Shown: positions 1 through 11,239 of the stretch, piece after piece
Layout: every line of letters begins with the position of its first letter
Position numbering within the stretch: the stretch's first letter is position 1
NCBI RefSeq assembly: GCF_021130785.1
Contig: NC_060211.1
Span: forward strand, 21,623,001 to 21,687,000
Direction: 5' to 3'
Source: Homalodisca vitripennis
Taxonomy: Eukaryota; Arthropoda; Insecta; Hemiptera; Cicadellidae
DNA: 64,000 nucleotides
Notes under the pieces: model-generated
What the model saw: only the letters and a program-made list of their open reading frames with translations
Database searches by the model: none
What the model was told of the DNA's origin: nothing
Program-made: the position numbers and the translations under genes

Positions 1-237
1 CGTGATAACTTCTTATCTACACTGAACATCTAAAGCGTTTGGATTGAAAAAGTTACAACTGCCAGTCGGCTGCGCGGCAGATGTGTTTTGCTGATTAATT
101 TTGTCAGCTGGTATTGATGTAGTGGAGTAATTGGTATCAGTAACTTTTAGTGAACAAAATGTTTGTTGACTTCAGCTCTTTGAAGGTTTTCACTTAGTTC
201 GTGATCTAAAATTTGACTAAAAAATCTAAATTTTCAG

Positions 238-3200
238 ATGAGGATGAAAATGCAGAATCTGAAGAAGAATCGACTAGTGATACTACTAATGAGCAAAGTA
301 GGTATATCTCTGCATTCTGAAACTCTACATTTTATAAGGCTAAAAAAAAATAATAGATCCATTTTTATTTATAAATATAATTGAAAAAGTCAGGGTAGCG
401 AGAATATTTGGGTAGTTGTTTTGAAGTACGGTCATTTTTCATTATTCTACAAGAACACTGTATTCTGTTGCCAATATTCTGGCACTTGGTATTATAGAGC
501 ATAGTGATTGTTTTGCATGTAATAATGGCCTAAGTGTAACTGGTAAGAAGGTAATTGTCCTATACTGCAATCGGTTGACAGAGATACGAACTTGGTGCAG
601 CAATGATAGGAATGGTTCTTGTTGTCTGGGACAGTGTTCGATTTCTAAAGCTGCAATAAGAGGAAGGTGGACTGTTGCAAAATTCGACATTCTCATTAAT
701 AAACTTATAGCGTGATAACTTCTTATCTACACTGAACATCTAAAGCGTTTGGATTGAAAAAGTTACAACTGCCAGTCGGCTGCGCGGCAGATGTGTTTTG
801 CTGATTAATTTTGTCAGCTGGTATTGATGTAGTGGAGTAATTGGTATCAGTAACTTTTAGTGAACAAAATGTTTGTTGACTTCAGCTCTTTGAAGGTTTT
901 CACTTAGTTCGTGATCTAAAATTTGACTAAAAAATCTAAATTTTCAGATGAGGATGAAAATGCAGAATCTGAAGAAGAATCGACTAGTGATACTACTAAT
1001 GAGCAAAGTAGGTATATCTCTGCATTCTGAAACTCTACATTTTATAAGGCTAAAATAATAATAGATCCATTTTTATTTATAAATATAATTGAAAAACCAA
1101 AGGATAGTTTATTGATTAAAATTCCACAACCCTTATGGGTAATGTATTTTCTTGAGAAATCCTTTGCGTCCTTTACTACAACATGAAAAATGTTTGTGTA
1201 GAAATTCGTCTTCCTAAGACATTTAATAAGATTTAAAGCAAAATACAGTTCTTAAGGGTATGCCACCCCAATATTAAACATGCTCCTTGATATTTTATAT
1301 GTTTAAAAAACTGTGTTAATTCTTTACCAGTGAGGCATTAGTGTGCTTTTTTGAACAGGGATATAAGGAAGTTCAAAAATAGTAATGATGCTGTGAGTGT
1401 TTAGAAAATTATCTTTAACATGTACAGATACCAGAAACCGCTTATAAATTTAAAACTTAATGCTTAATTTTTAATTTATTGTATCATTGACCTACCATAT
1501 GATCATAAACATAAATACATAGGCAATATTTTAATATTTATAATATTGTAAATAGACTAAAATGTTTTCGTAAATATATAGAAACAAGCCAAAATGGAAT
1601 TTTTAATAAAATAAACATATTTAAACATCATATATATCATATATATTTTACTTTGTTCTTAAGTAAAGACGAATATCAATAACTGGTAAACGCCATTTTC
1701 AATGAAAAATATGTTTTAGTTGGTCAAGGTCCTTTTAACTTTAAATGTTCTTAATTTAACTCTGAACATCTATTTAAGCTACAATGTTATTGTTACATTT
1801 ATCAATAAAAAATCTAAATTTTCAGATGAGGATGAAAATGCAGAATCTGAAGAAGAATCGACTAGTGATACTACTAATGAGCAAAGTAGGTATATCTCTG
1901 CATTCTGAAACTCTACATTTTATAAGGCTAAAATAATAATAGATCCATTTTTATTTATAAATATAATTGAAAAAGTCAGGGTAGCGAGAATATTTGGGTA
2001 GTTGTTTTGAAGTACGGTCATTTTTCATTATTCTACAAGAACACTGTATTCTGTTGCCAATATTCTGGCACTTGGTATTATAGAGCATAGTGATTGTTTT
2101 GCATGTAATAATGGCCTAAGTGTAACTGGTAAGAAGGTAATTGTCCTATACTGCAATCGGTTGACAGAGATACGAACTTGGTGCAGCAATGATAGGAATG
2201 GTTCTTGTTGTCTGGGACAGTGTTCGATTTCTAAAGCTGCAATAAGAGGAAGGTGGACTGTTGCAAAATTCGACATTCTCATTAATAAACTTATAGCGTG
2301 ATAACTTCTTATCTACACTGAACATCTAAAGCGTTTGGATTGAAAAAGTTACAACTGCCAGTCGGCTGCGCGGCAGATGTGTTTTGCTGATTAATTTTGT
2401 CAGCTGGTATTGATGTAGTGGAGTAATTGGTATCAGTAACTTTTAGTGAACAAAATGTTTGTTGACTTCAGCTCTTTGAAGGTTTTCACTTAGTTCGTGA
2501 TCTAAAATTTGACTAAAAAATCTAAATTTTCAGATGAGGATGAAAATGCAGAATCTGAAGAAGAATCGACTAGTGATACTACTAATGAGCAAAGTAGGTA
2601 TATCTCTGCATTCTGAAACTCTACATTTTATAAGGCTAAAAATAATAATAGATCCATTTTTATTTATAAATATAATTGAAAAAGTCAGGGTAGCGAGAAT
2701 ATTTGGGTAGTTGTTTTGAAGTACGGTCATTTTTCATTATTCTACAAGAACACTGTATTCTGTTGCCAATATTCTGGCACTTGGTATTATAGAGCATAGT
2801 GATTGTTTTGCATGTAATAATGGCCTAAGTGTAACTGGTAAGAAGGTAATTGTCCTATACTGCAATCGGTTGACAGAGATACGAACTTGGTGCAGCAATG
2901 ATAGGAATGGTTCTTGTTGTCTGGGACAGTGTTCGATTTCTAAAGCTGCAATAAGAGGAAGGTGGACTGTTGCAAAATTCGACATTCTCATTAATAAACT
3001 TATAGCGTGATAACTTCTTATCTACACTGAACATCTAAAGCGTTTGGATTGAAAAAGTTACAACTGCCAGTCGGCTGCGCGGCAGATGTGTTTTGCTGAT
3101 TAATTTTGTCAGCTGGTATTGATGTAGTGGAGTAATTGGTATCAGTAACTTTTAGTGAACAAAATGTTTGTTGACTTCAGCTCTTTGAAGGTTTTCACTT

Positions 3201-6134
3201 AGTTCGTGATCTAAAATTTGACTAAAAAATCTAAATTTTCAGATGAGGATGAAAATGCAGAATCTGAAGAAGAATCGACTAGTGATACTACTAATGAGCA
3301 AAGTAGGTATATCTCTGCATTCTGAAACTCTACATTTTATAAGGCTAAAATAATAATAGATCCATTTTTATTTATAAATATAATTGAAAAAGTCAGGGTA
3401 GCGAGAATATTTGGGTAGTTGTTTTGAAGTACGGTCATTTTTCATTATTCTACAAGAACACTGTATTCTGTTGCCAATATTCTGGCACTTGGTATTATAG
3501 AGCATAGTGATTGTTTTGCATGTAATAATGGCCTAAGTGTAACTGGTAAGAAGGTAATTGTCCTATACTGCAATCGGTTGACAGAGATACGAACTTGGTG
3601 CAGCAATGATAGGAATGGTTCTTGTTGTCTGGGACAGTGTTCGATTTCTAAAGCTGCAATAAGAGGAAGGTGGACTGTTGCAAAATTCGACATTCTCATT
3701 AATAAACTTATAGCGTGATAACTTCTTATCTACACTGAACATCTAAAGCGTTTGGATTGAAAAAGTTACAACTGCCAGTCGGCTGCGCGGCAGATGTGTT
3801 TTGCTGATTAATTTTGTCAGCTGGTATTGATGTAGTGGAGTAATTGGTATCAGTAACTTTTAGTGAACAAAATGTTTGTTGACTTCAGCTCTTTGAAGGT
3901 TTTCACTTAGTTCGTGATCTAAAATTTGACTAAAAAATCTAAATTTTCAGATGAGGATGAAAATGCAGAATCTGAAGAAGAATCGACTAGTGATACTACT
4001 AATGAGCAAAGTAGGTATATCTCTGCATTCTGAAACTCTACATTTTATAAGGCTAAAAAAATAATAGATCCATTTTTATTTATAAATATAATTGAAAAAG
4101 TCAGGGTAGCGAGAATATTTGGGTAGTTGTTTTGAAGTACGGTCATTTTTCATTATTCTACAAGAACACTGTATTCTGTTGCCAATATTCTGGCACTTGG
4201 TATTATAGAGCATAGTGATTGTTTTGCATGTAATAATGGCCTAAGTGTAACTGGTAAGAAGGTAATTGTCCTATACTGCAATCGGTTGACAGAGATACGA
4301 ACTTGGTGCAGCAATGATAGGAATGGTTCTTGTTGTCTGGGACAGTGTTCGATTTCTAAAGCTGCAATAAGAGGAAGGTGGACTGTTGCAAAATTCGACA
4401 TTCTCATTAATAAACTTATAGCGTGATAACTTCTTATCTACACTGAACATCTAAAGCGTTTGGATTGAAAAAGTTACAACTGCCAGTCGGCTGCGCGGCA
4501 GATGTGTTTTGCTGATTAATTTTGTCAGCTGGTATTGATGTAGTGGAGTAATTGGTATCAGTAACTTTTAGTGAACAAAATGTTTGTTGACTTCAGCTCT
4601 TTGAAGGTTTTCACTTAGTTCGTGATCTAAAATTTGACTAAAAAATCTAAATTTTCAGATGAGGATGAAAATGCAGAATCTGAAGAAGAATCGACTAGTG
4701 ATACTACTAATGAGCAAAGTAGGTATATCTCTGCATTCTGAAACTCTACATTTTATAAGGCTAAAAAAATAATAGATCCATTTTTATTTATAAATATAAT
4801 TGAAAAAGTCAGGGTAGCGAGAATATTTGGGTAGTTGTTTTGAAGTACGGTCATTTTTCATTATTCTACAAGAACACTGTATTCTGTTGCCAATATTCTG
4901 GCACTTGGTATTATAGAGCATAGTGATTGTTTTGCATGTAATAATGGCCTAAGTGTAACTGGTAAGAAGGTAATTGTCCTATACTGCAATCGGTTGACAG
5001 AGATACGAACTTGGTGCAGCAATGATAGGAATGGTTCTTGTTGTCTGGGACAGTGTTCGATTTCTAAAGCTGCAATAAGAGGAAGGTGGACTGTTTCAAA
5101 ATTCGACATTCTCATTAATAAACTTATAGCGTGATAACTTCTTATCTACACTGAACATCTAAAGCGTTTGGTCTGAAAAAGTTACAACTGCCAGTCGGCT
5201 GCGCGGCAGATGTGTTTTGCTGATTAATTTTGTCAGCTGGTATTGATGTAGTGGAGTAATTGGTATCAGTAACTTTTAGTGAACAAAATGTTTGTTGACT
5301 TCAGCTCTTTGAAGGTTTTCACTTAGTTCGTGATCTAAAATTTGACTAAAAAATCTAAATTTTCAGATGAGGATGAAAATGCAGAATCTGAAGAAGAATC
5401 GACTAGTGATACTACTAATGAGCAAAGTAGGTATATCTCTGCATTCTGAAACTCTACATTTTATAAGGCTAAAATAATAATAGATCCATTTTTATTTATA
5501 AATATAATTGAAAAAGTCAGGGTAGCGAGAATATTTGGGTAGTTGTTTTGAAGTACGGTCATTTTTCATTATTCTACAAGAACACTGTATTCTGTTGCCA
5601 ATATTCTGGCACTTGGTATTATAGAGCATAGTGATTGTTTTGCATGTAATAATGGCCTAAGTGTAACTGGTAAGAAGGTAATTGTCCTATACTGCAATCG
5701 GTTGACAGAGATACGAACTTGGTGCAGCAATGATAGGAATGGTTTTTGTTGTCTGGGACAGTGTTCGATTTCTAAAGCTGCAATAAGAGGAAGGTGGACT
5801 GTTGCAAAATTCGACATTCTCATTAATAAACTTATAGCGAGATAACTTCTTATCTACACTGAACATCTAAAGCGTTTGGATTGAAAAAGTTACAACTGCC
5901 AGTCGGCTGCGCGGCAGATGTGTTTTGCTGATTAATTTTGTCAGCTGGTATTGATGTAGTGGAGTAATTGGTATCAGTAACTTTTAGTGAACAAAATGTT
6001 TGTTGACTTCAGCTCTTTGAAGGTTTTCACTTAGTTCGTGATCTAAAATTTGACTAAAAAATCTAAATTTTCAGATGAGGATGAAAATGCAGAATCTGAA
6101 GAAGAATCGACTAGTGATACTACTAATGAGCAAA
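238..6134 (+). CDS. Nine identical 60-nt microexons, internal exons of gene A
   Basis: Exons lie at 238-297, 948-1007, 1826-1885, 2534-2593, 3243-3302, 3951-4010, 4659-4718, 5367-5426 and 6075-6134. Each follows the acceptor aaattttcag and precedes the donor gtaggt. Each is 60 nt, begins and ends in phase 1, and is open in that phase, so any number can be joined without a frameshift. Spliced in series they read (NEDENAESEEESTSDTTNEQ)n, a Glu/Asp/Ser/Thr-rich repeat. No family is recognised. Similar-phase exons follow at 10045, 11195, 12990, 17302 and 29606. No start or signal peptide for this gene is in the window. The exons are no more conserved than the rest of the unit, so coding status rests on splice sites, phase and the diverged downstream relatives, not on selection. 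Confidence 0.6.
1096..1806 (+). repeat. Older, diverged unit segment inside the array
   Basis: This stretch replaces part of the standard unit between array exons 2 and 3. It is similar at perhaps 80-85% by eye to 6960-7570 and 7800-8190, for example around cccttatgggtaatgtattt and gggatataaggaagtt. It leads back into the standard unit at the acceptor of the exon at 1826. It shows that the ancestral unit was longer (about 880 bp between exons) and that the 708-bp unit is a later derivative. Confidence 0.8.
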
Positions 6135-6762
6135 GTAGGTATATCTCTGCATTCTGAAACTCTACATTTTATAAGGCTAAAAAAATAATAGATCCATTTT
6201 TATTTATAAATATAATTGAAAAAGTCAGGGTAGCGAGAATATTTGGGTAGTTGTTTTGAAGTACGGTCATTTTTCATTATTCTACAAGAACATTGTATTC
6301 TGTTGCCAATATTCTGGCACTTGGTATTATAGAGCATAGTGATTGTTTTGCATGTAATAATGGCCTAAGTGTAACTGGTAAGAAGGTAATTGTCCTATAC
6401 TGCAATCGGTTGACAGAGATACGAACTTGGCGCAGCAATGATAGGAATGGTTCTTGTTGTCTGGGACAGTGTTCGATTTCTAAAGCTGCAATAAGAGGAA
6501 GGTGGACTGTTGCAAAATTCGACATTCTCATTAATAAACTTATAGCGTGATAACTTCTTATCTACACTGAACATCTAAAGCGTTTGGATTGAAAAAGTTA
6601 CAACTGCCAGTCGGCTGCGCGGCAGATGTGTTTTGCTGATTAATTTTGTCAGCTGGTATTGATGTAGTGGAGTAATTGGTATCAGTAACTTTTAGTGAAC
6701 AAAATGTTTGTTGACTTCAGCTCTTTGAAGGTTTTCACTTAGTTCGTGATCTAAAATTTGAC

Positions 6763-8535
6763 TTGTTATAGGCTTAACTCTTGGAAAATGCTACGTCCAT
6801 GTTAAGGTAAAAAAAGACGGGCTAGTAAGAATTTCCAAGTGAAGTATATGTAGTTTCATGAGTTGTTCTTCATGAAAATGTTACTTTATTTCATGTACGT
6901 TGTTTCACACGCCTTTGTATAATATTTGTTGTTCCTATGACATCGGATATTTTGTGAAACAAAAGTATAGTTTTTCTATAGATTAAAATTCCTATTCAAC
7001 CCTTATGGGTAATGTATTTTCTTGAGAAACCCTTTGTGTCCGTTATTAGAACAATACCAATGTTTGTGTCAAAATTTATCTTCCTAGGACATTAATAAAA
7101 TGTATAGCAAAATACAGTTCTTAAGGGTATGCTACTCAATTTAAACTCCTCTTGATAATTTATACGTGGGTAAAACCCGCTGCTTTTTCGCTATAAGCTA
7201 TGAGCCATAAGTGTGATTTTTTAAACAGGGATATAAGGAAGTTGAAAAATAGTAATGATGCAGTGAGTGATTTAAGAGTTTATCTTTAATATGAACAGAT
7301 ACCAGAAACCGCTTGTAAATTTAAAACTTTTTTAATGCTTAATTTTTAATTTACTTTATCATTGACCTAACATATTTTCATAAACATAAATACCTAGGCT
7401 ATATTATAATATTGTTAATAGACTAAAATGTTTTCATAAATATATAGAAACAAGCCAAAATAGAATTTTTAATAAACATATTTAACACAATCTAGGACTT
7501 AGTTTTTAAGCAAAACACAAATATCAATAACTGATAAACGCCATTTTCAATGAAAAATATGTGTTAGTTGGTCAAGGTCTTTGATATTTTATATGTAGGT
7601 AAAACACGCTGCTTTTTCGCTATGCGCTATGAGCCATAAGTCTGCTTTTTTAACAGGGATATAAGGAAGGTTAAAAATAGTAATGATGCAGTGAGTAAGA
7701 ATTTCCAAGTGAAGTACGTGTAGTTTCATGAGTTGATCTTTATAAAAATGTTTCATTATTCAATGTGCGTTGTGTATCATGTGTGTGTGTATCAAATTAG
7801 TTTTTCCTATGCCATCGAGATTTTTTAAAAACAATAATATAGTTTTTCTGTGGTTTAAATTTACAACTCAACTATTATGTGTAATGTATTTTCATTGGAA
7901 ACCTTTTTCGTCATTTACATATAAAAAATTAATACATACAATATATCATTGTAAATAAAATGGAATAGTTTCAGAAATATAATAGAAACATCTGAAAATA
8001 GAATTTATTTAATTTTCAAATTACACACGTTTCAAGTAAAAGAGAAATATGAATAAAGGATAAATGCCATTTTCAACGAAGAATATGCCTTAATTGGTAA
8101 AGGTCGTTTTAACTTTAAATATACTTAAAAAAACCCCTGTACTTCCAATTCAAGCTACAATGTTACCGTCCATTATTTAGTAAGAATTCTAAATTCTAAA
8201 CGAGGACGAAAATGTTGATTCTGAAGAAGACTCGACTACCGAAACTGCTTCTGAGCAAAGTAGGTATTCCTCTGCACTCGGAAACTCTACATTTTGAAAG
8301 GCTAGTAAAATATAATAGATATAGTTATCGCATCTTGGTATTATAGAACATAACTATTGTTTTATATGTACTAATAGCCTAAGTGAAGGACTTTACTTGT
8401 AAGAAGTTAACTGCACTATACTGCAATCGGATGAAAGAGATACGAACTTGGTGTAGCAATGATGGGAATGGTTCTTGTTGTCTGTGACAGTGTCAGATTC
8501 CAGACACCGCAACAAGATAGGTGGTGCAATGAAGA
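6763..8535 (+). repeat. Decayed relatives of the array unit
   Basis: After the break at about 6762 come at least two diverged copies of the older unit. One (about 6960-7570) jumps from gtcaaggtc straight back to an earlier point of the unit, so its exon is deleted. The next (about 7800-8535) still carries an exon relative at 8200 and the unit's 3' flank at 8326-8530 (tgcaatcgg, agatacgaacttggtg). Small indels break any shared reading frame. The ORF reading at 7770-7958 appears to be chance. Confidence 0.8.
8200..8259 (+). pseudogene. Decayed copy of the 60-nt array exon
   Basis: It has the same length and phase as the array exons and reads DEDENVDSEEDSTTETASEQ, with a good donor (gtaggt) at 8260. 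The acceptor position reads aa instead of ag at 8198-8199, so normal U2-type splicing should fail. About 12 of 60 bases differ from the array exon. Changes are mostly silent or conservative (A to V, E to D, S to T, D to E, T to A, N to S), and no stop has appeared. Confidence 0.65.
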
Positions 8536-8659
8536 TAAAATCAATATTCAAATGTTTAAACTTACAAATTAAGTATAATGAGATGAAAATGTGATCTCGT
8601 CGTCTCCTCGATTCACAAATAGCAGAACCGACTGTTTGCTTTGAATCAACACTTTAAGT

Positions 8660-8790
8660 TATTACCTGACGAAGAGATCAGATTGCAGGTCTCGAAACGT
8701 AGTGTTACTGATTTCTTGTTTCACTGAACGATGGCAAATGTGCCGGAATAATCCTGTTTCCTTCACAACACTTCTCATTATAGTTATGTT
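8660..8790 (+). repeat. Dispersed repeat with CTGACGA...GAAAC motif
   Basis: The block at 8660-8790 recurs in diverged form at about 12705-12830 and 13325-13410 (agattgca, cactga, ggcaa..tgtccgga, cctgttt..ttca). The best copy has CTGACGA at 8666-8672, an inverted pair GAGATC/GGTCTC, then GAAAC at 8694-8698. That layout recalls a hammerhead ribozyme core, although one extra A before the helix does not fit. It is probably a mobile-element remnant. Confidence 0.5.
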
Positions 8791-9306
8791 TACCTAATGA
8801 GTTTAAATTTCTAGGTAATTGTTGAACTATTTATTTTTTCAAGTTACTTTCCATCGAATTAATATTAACGTAATATAGATACGTGCACTATTTTGTGAAA
8901 AGGTTTTTTTACAAAACTTTGCCGGGGGTGAAAAGTTATTAAGATTTTACAGCAACTGATGGCTTTACACCTGCAAAGCTAATCTCTTAAAGTACCTATT
9001 GATTTTTACACTTAAAAACTTTAAAAATTGTTAAATCTGTTAAATTGAGCATACTTTAAATATTTAGCAAACCTATGCACAGGTCAACATGCATGTCACT
9101 TTTACTGTACTACTAGTATAACAACTACGAAACAATGTTTCATTATAAACAGATCTGAGCTTTTTGCATCGGGCTCTCTAAGACAATGAAGAAAGAAAAA
9201 ATTATATGATTGAAAATGTGTACAGTGGTGGTACCGATATGAAAGGCTCCTTAAGAACAAAATATTCACCAAGGTACCTATATATTTTGTAAAAGGTAGA
9301 AAATTT
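8791..9306. other. No gene seen
   Basis: AT-rich DNA between a repeat remnant and a MITE. I found no exon with paired splice sites, no long reading frame and no RNA gene on either strand. Confidence 0.6.
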
Positions 9307-9308
9307 TA

Positions 9309-9680
9309 CTTTGGTATTATCTGGAGGGTTTCGAAAACCTAAACTACTAGAAATAACCGACTTTATTTGCCTTATTGTGAAAATTACATGTTATTATGAC
9401 GATCGATTCTTGTTTTCTGCCTCCCAAAAGGAAGCAATTTCGGCGAGAAGGAGGCGACTCTGTTCCTATCTACTATTTGTTATAACGCGATATAACTAGG
9501 CCTAGATTCGGTTATCATATATATTTAGCAAGTAGTAGCGAATTAAAAGATAACGTTTACAAGCGCTCACGTGATCTGAGCTTTAATTTGGGTACTATCT
9601 CGAGAGATGTTTTTCTTCCATCGCCACAAGTGTGGGGTGGCGACTCCTCCATAAACAGTGGCATCCGGATAATACCAAAG
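9309..9680. mobile_element. MITE, 372 bp, TA-flanked
   Basis: Its ends are inverted copies: CTTTGGTATTATCTGGA at the left and, reversed, CTTTGGTATTATCCGGA at the right, one mismatch in 17. Both ends are flanked by TA, the target duplication of Tc1/mariner-type elements. The 62-aa frame at 9311-9499 reads through the terminal repeat and has no recognisable domain. The lack of a transposase makes this a non-autonomous element. Confidence 0.6.
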
Positions 9681-10044
9681 TACCAAAAAGGTTTCAAACA
9701 AAATTGTAAAATATTTTATCTAAGTAAACTTGTATTTACAGACGCAAGATTTGCTTATTGAAAGTTTTATTTTAGAAATGTTATGTAAGCAATACCTTTA
9801 ATTCAGAATCAGTTTGATATATGATATCAAAATGAGAAAAAAAGACAAAATATAGACAATTAATCATTATATTATATTAAATAACCAGATCGGGCACTGG
9901 GACTTAAGAATAAGTATTTATTAAGTAATACACTTTGCCTCTTGGCGCTAGAAACAATGCAAATACAAATCTAACTAAATAAAATTTTCTCGTTATACAT
10001 GAATAGATTTTGATTGTTTGATCAAATTTTGAATACTCAAGAAG

Positions 10045-10089
10045 ATAATGTTTCTGAAACTGACATAACAGTTGATATCGACTATCAGG
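10045..10089 (+). CDS. Diverged phase 1-1 microexon (gene A)
   Basis: The 45-nt exon reads (N/D)NVSETDITVDIDYQ in phase 1 and ends at a strong donor, g|gtgagtatt. A second acceptor 3 nt upstream (exon from 10042) would add one residue. The intron start (gtgagtatt, then tgtagaaca about 50 nt later) resembles the introns after the exons at 11195 and 12990, which supports common ancestry. The pyrimidine tract is weak. The function is unknown. Confidence 0.45.
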
Positions 10090-11150
10090 GTGAGTATTAG
10101 ACATTCTTGGATATAAAAGAATTAATAGGATGTAATGTAGAACAGCAATATAAAATATCAAAGTGAAACATAAACTAACTTCCGGTAATCATACAAGTAA
10201 TACAGCTAACGTTGTGTCAGTTTATTAATTTTCTTACGTCTTGCTGAGGAACGTCTGATGCCTATTATAAGAATAGGATGTATTGTTTGTTGGTATAAGA
10301 GGTAAATAATACTAGGAAGAAGAAATAAGTGTTTATCTGCTATATTATCAACTGAAATATCGTTGGAGGATAGTAAACAGTAGGGACATGCCATTTCTCA
10401 AATTATTTTTAAAATCTTCATTTTATTTCTCCATTTCTGATAAATACATTAATGTTAAACTTACCAGAAAATATTACGAATTCTATTAATTGCAGCAACC
10501 TCGTTGGCCAAATTTATTCTTATGTTGCATTCCTTTAATTTTCATCAAATTTTAATAATTAAAACTTATTTTTAAACAGGGTGATCCTAGAATTTGATGT
10601 ATAGAACAGGAACATTAATTTATTCATAATAGTTAAAATGAATGTACATAAATTCTATTTTAAAATAAGAAATTGTAAATTTTCAGATAGTCATTTTGTG
10701 TTTATATAATTCTTCTTTTATACATTTTTAATTTTTGAATCGGTTTATTAGTAAGATTAGAATAAGTTGTTTCCATTATTTTCGGAATTTGTCTATGGCC
10801 AACTACGCGTCGTGCCTCTCGGCAGTCCTCGAATGCCCCCGTAGCACAATTTTACAACTCCAACAAATAGCATTCTTCACTGGTATGCATTAGCATAGGT
10901 GTAACCAGAGGGGGAGCGTTAGGAATTATAACCTCTCCCCATTGATACAAGTATTCACGGTATTATCTTTATCATAGAATAAATGGAAAAAACTGCGTAT
11001 ATTTATTTGCATATTATTAAGAGTCAATTTATAGATAAAGCAATCCGAATACAATACAATATTAAAATTTTTTAAAGTTCCATGCAGTGTTTTATTTGCT
11101 TAGTTTACATGCTTATTTGTAGTAGTTGACATTGCTTATGCAAGTGTTTT
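10090..11150. other. No gene seen
   Basis: Intron-like AT-rich DNA. A segment near 10780-10930 (relatively GC-rich, ending in ggtgtaaccagagggggag) looks like a transposon end, because a related string (gggtgtagccagcgaggggg) occurs near 11848-11867. I could not find a partner end for either. Confidence 0.5.
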
Positions 11151-11194
11151 TAGTGGAAAGCTACGATAGCAAAAATAAATGTGTTGTTTTGCAG

Positions 11195-11239
11195 ATGCGA
11201 TTGAATCCGGCGCCTCCTTGATCACTGATATCGCATCGG
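11195..11239 (+). CDS. Diverged phase 1-1 microexon (gene A)
   Basis: Preceded by tgttgttttgcag and followed by gtgagtattt. It is 45 nt long and reads (N/D)AIESGASLITDIAS in phase 1. It matches the exon at 12990 over its last 13 codons, and the surrounding intron also matches, so the two arose by local duplication. The peptide is no longer as acidic as in the array exons but has the same phase. Confidence 0.6.

Larger units (their letters stand above)
1..6762 (+). repeat. Tandem array of 708-710 bp units
   Basis: Units begin with cgtgataact (one copy has cgagataact) at 1, 711, 2297, 3006, 3714, 4422, 5130, 5838 and 6546. Copies differ by only a few substitutions and by the length of an A-run after the exon. 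The second unit leaves the pattern at about 1096, where a diverged older unit fills in until 1806. The last unit is cut short at about 6762. The array reaches the left edge of the window, so its true copy number is unknown. Each full unit holds one 60-nt potential exon with intact splice sites. The near identity implies recent amplification, homogenisation by unequal exchange or gene conversion, or an assembly effect. Confidence 0.97.

Noticed and set aside
442..696. 84-residue minus-strand ORF repeated once per array unit
   Set aside because: It recurs only because the whole unit is identical. The diverged copy at 8326-8530 has indels and stops in this frame, so there is no sign the frame is kept.
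1..6762. CRISPR array or satellite DNA only
   Set aside because: Units are about 708 bp without spacers, in eukaryotic-type sequence. Simple satellite is possible, but the conserved splice sites and diverged single-copy relatives favour exon amplification.
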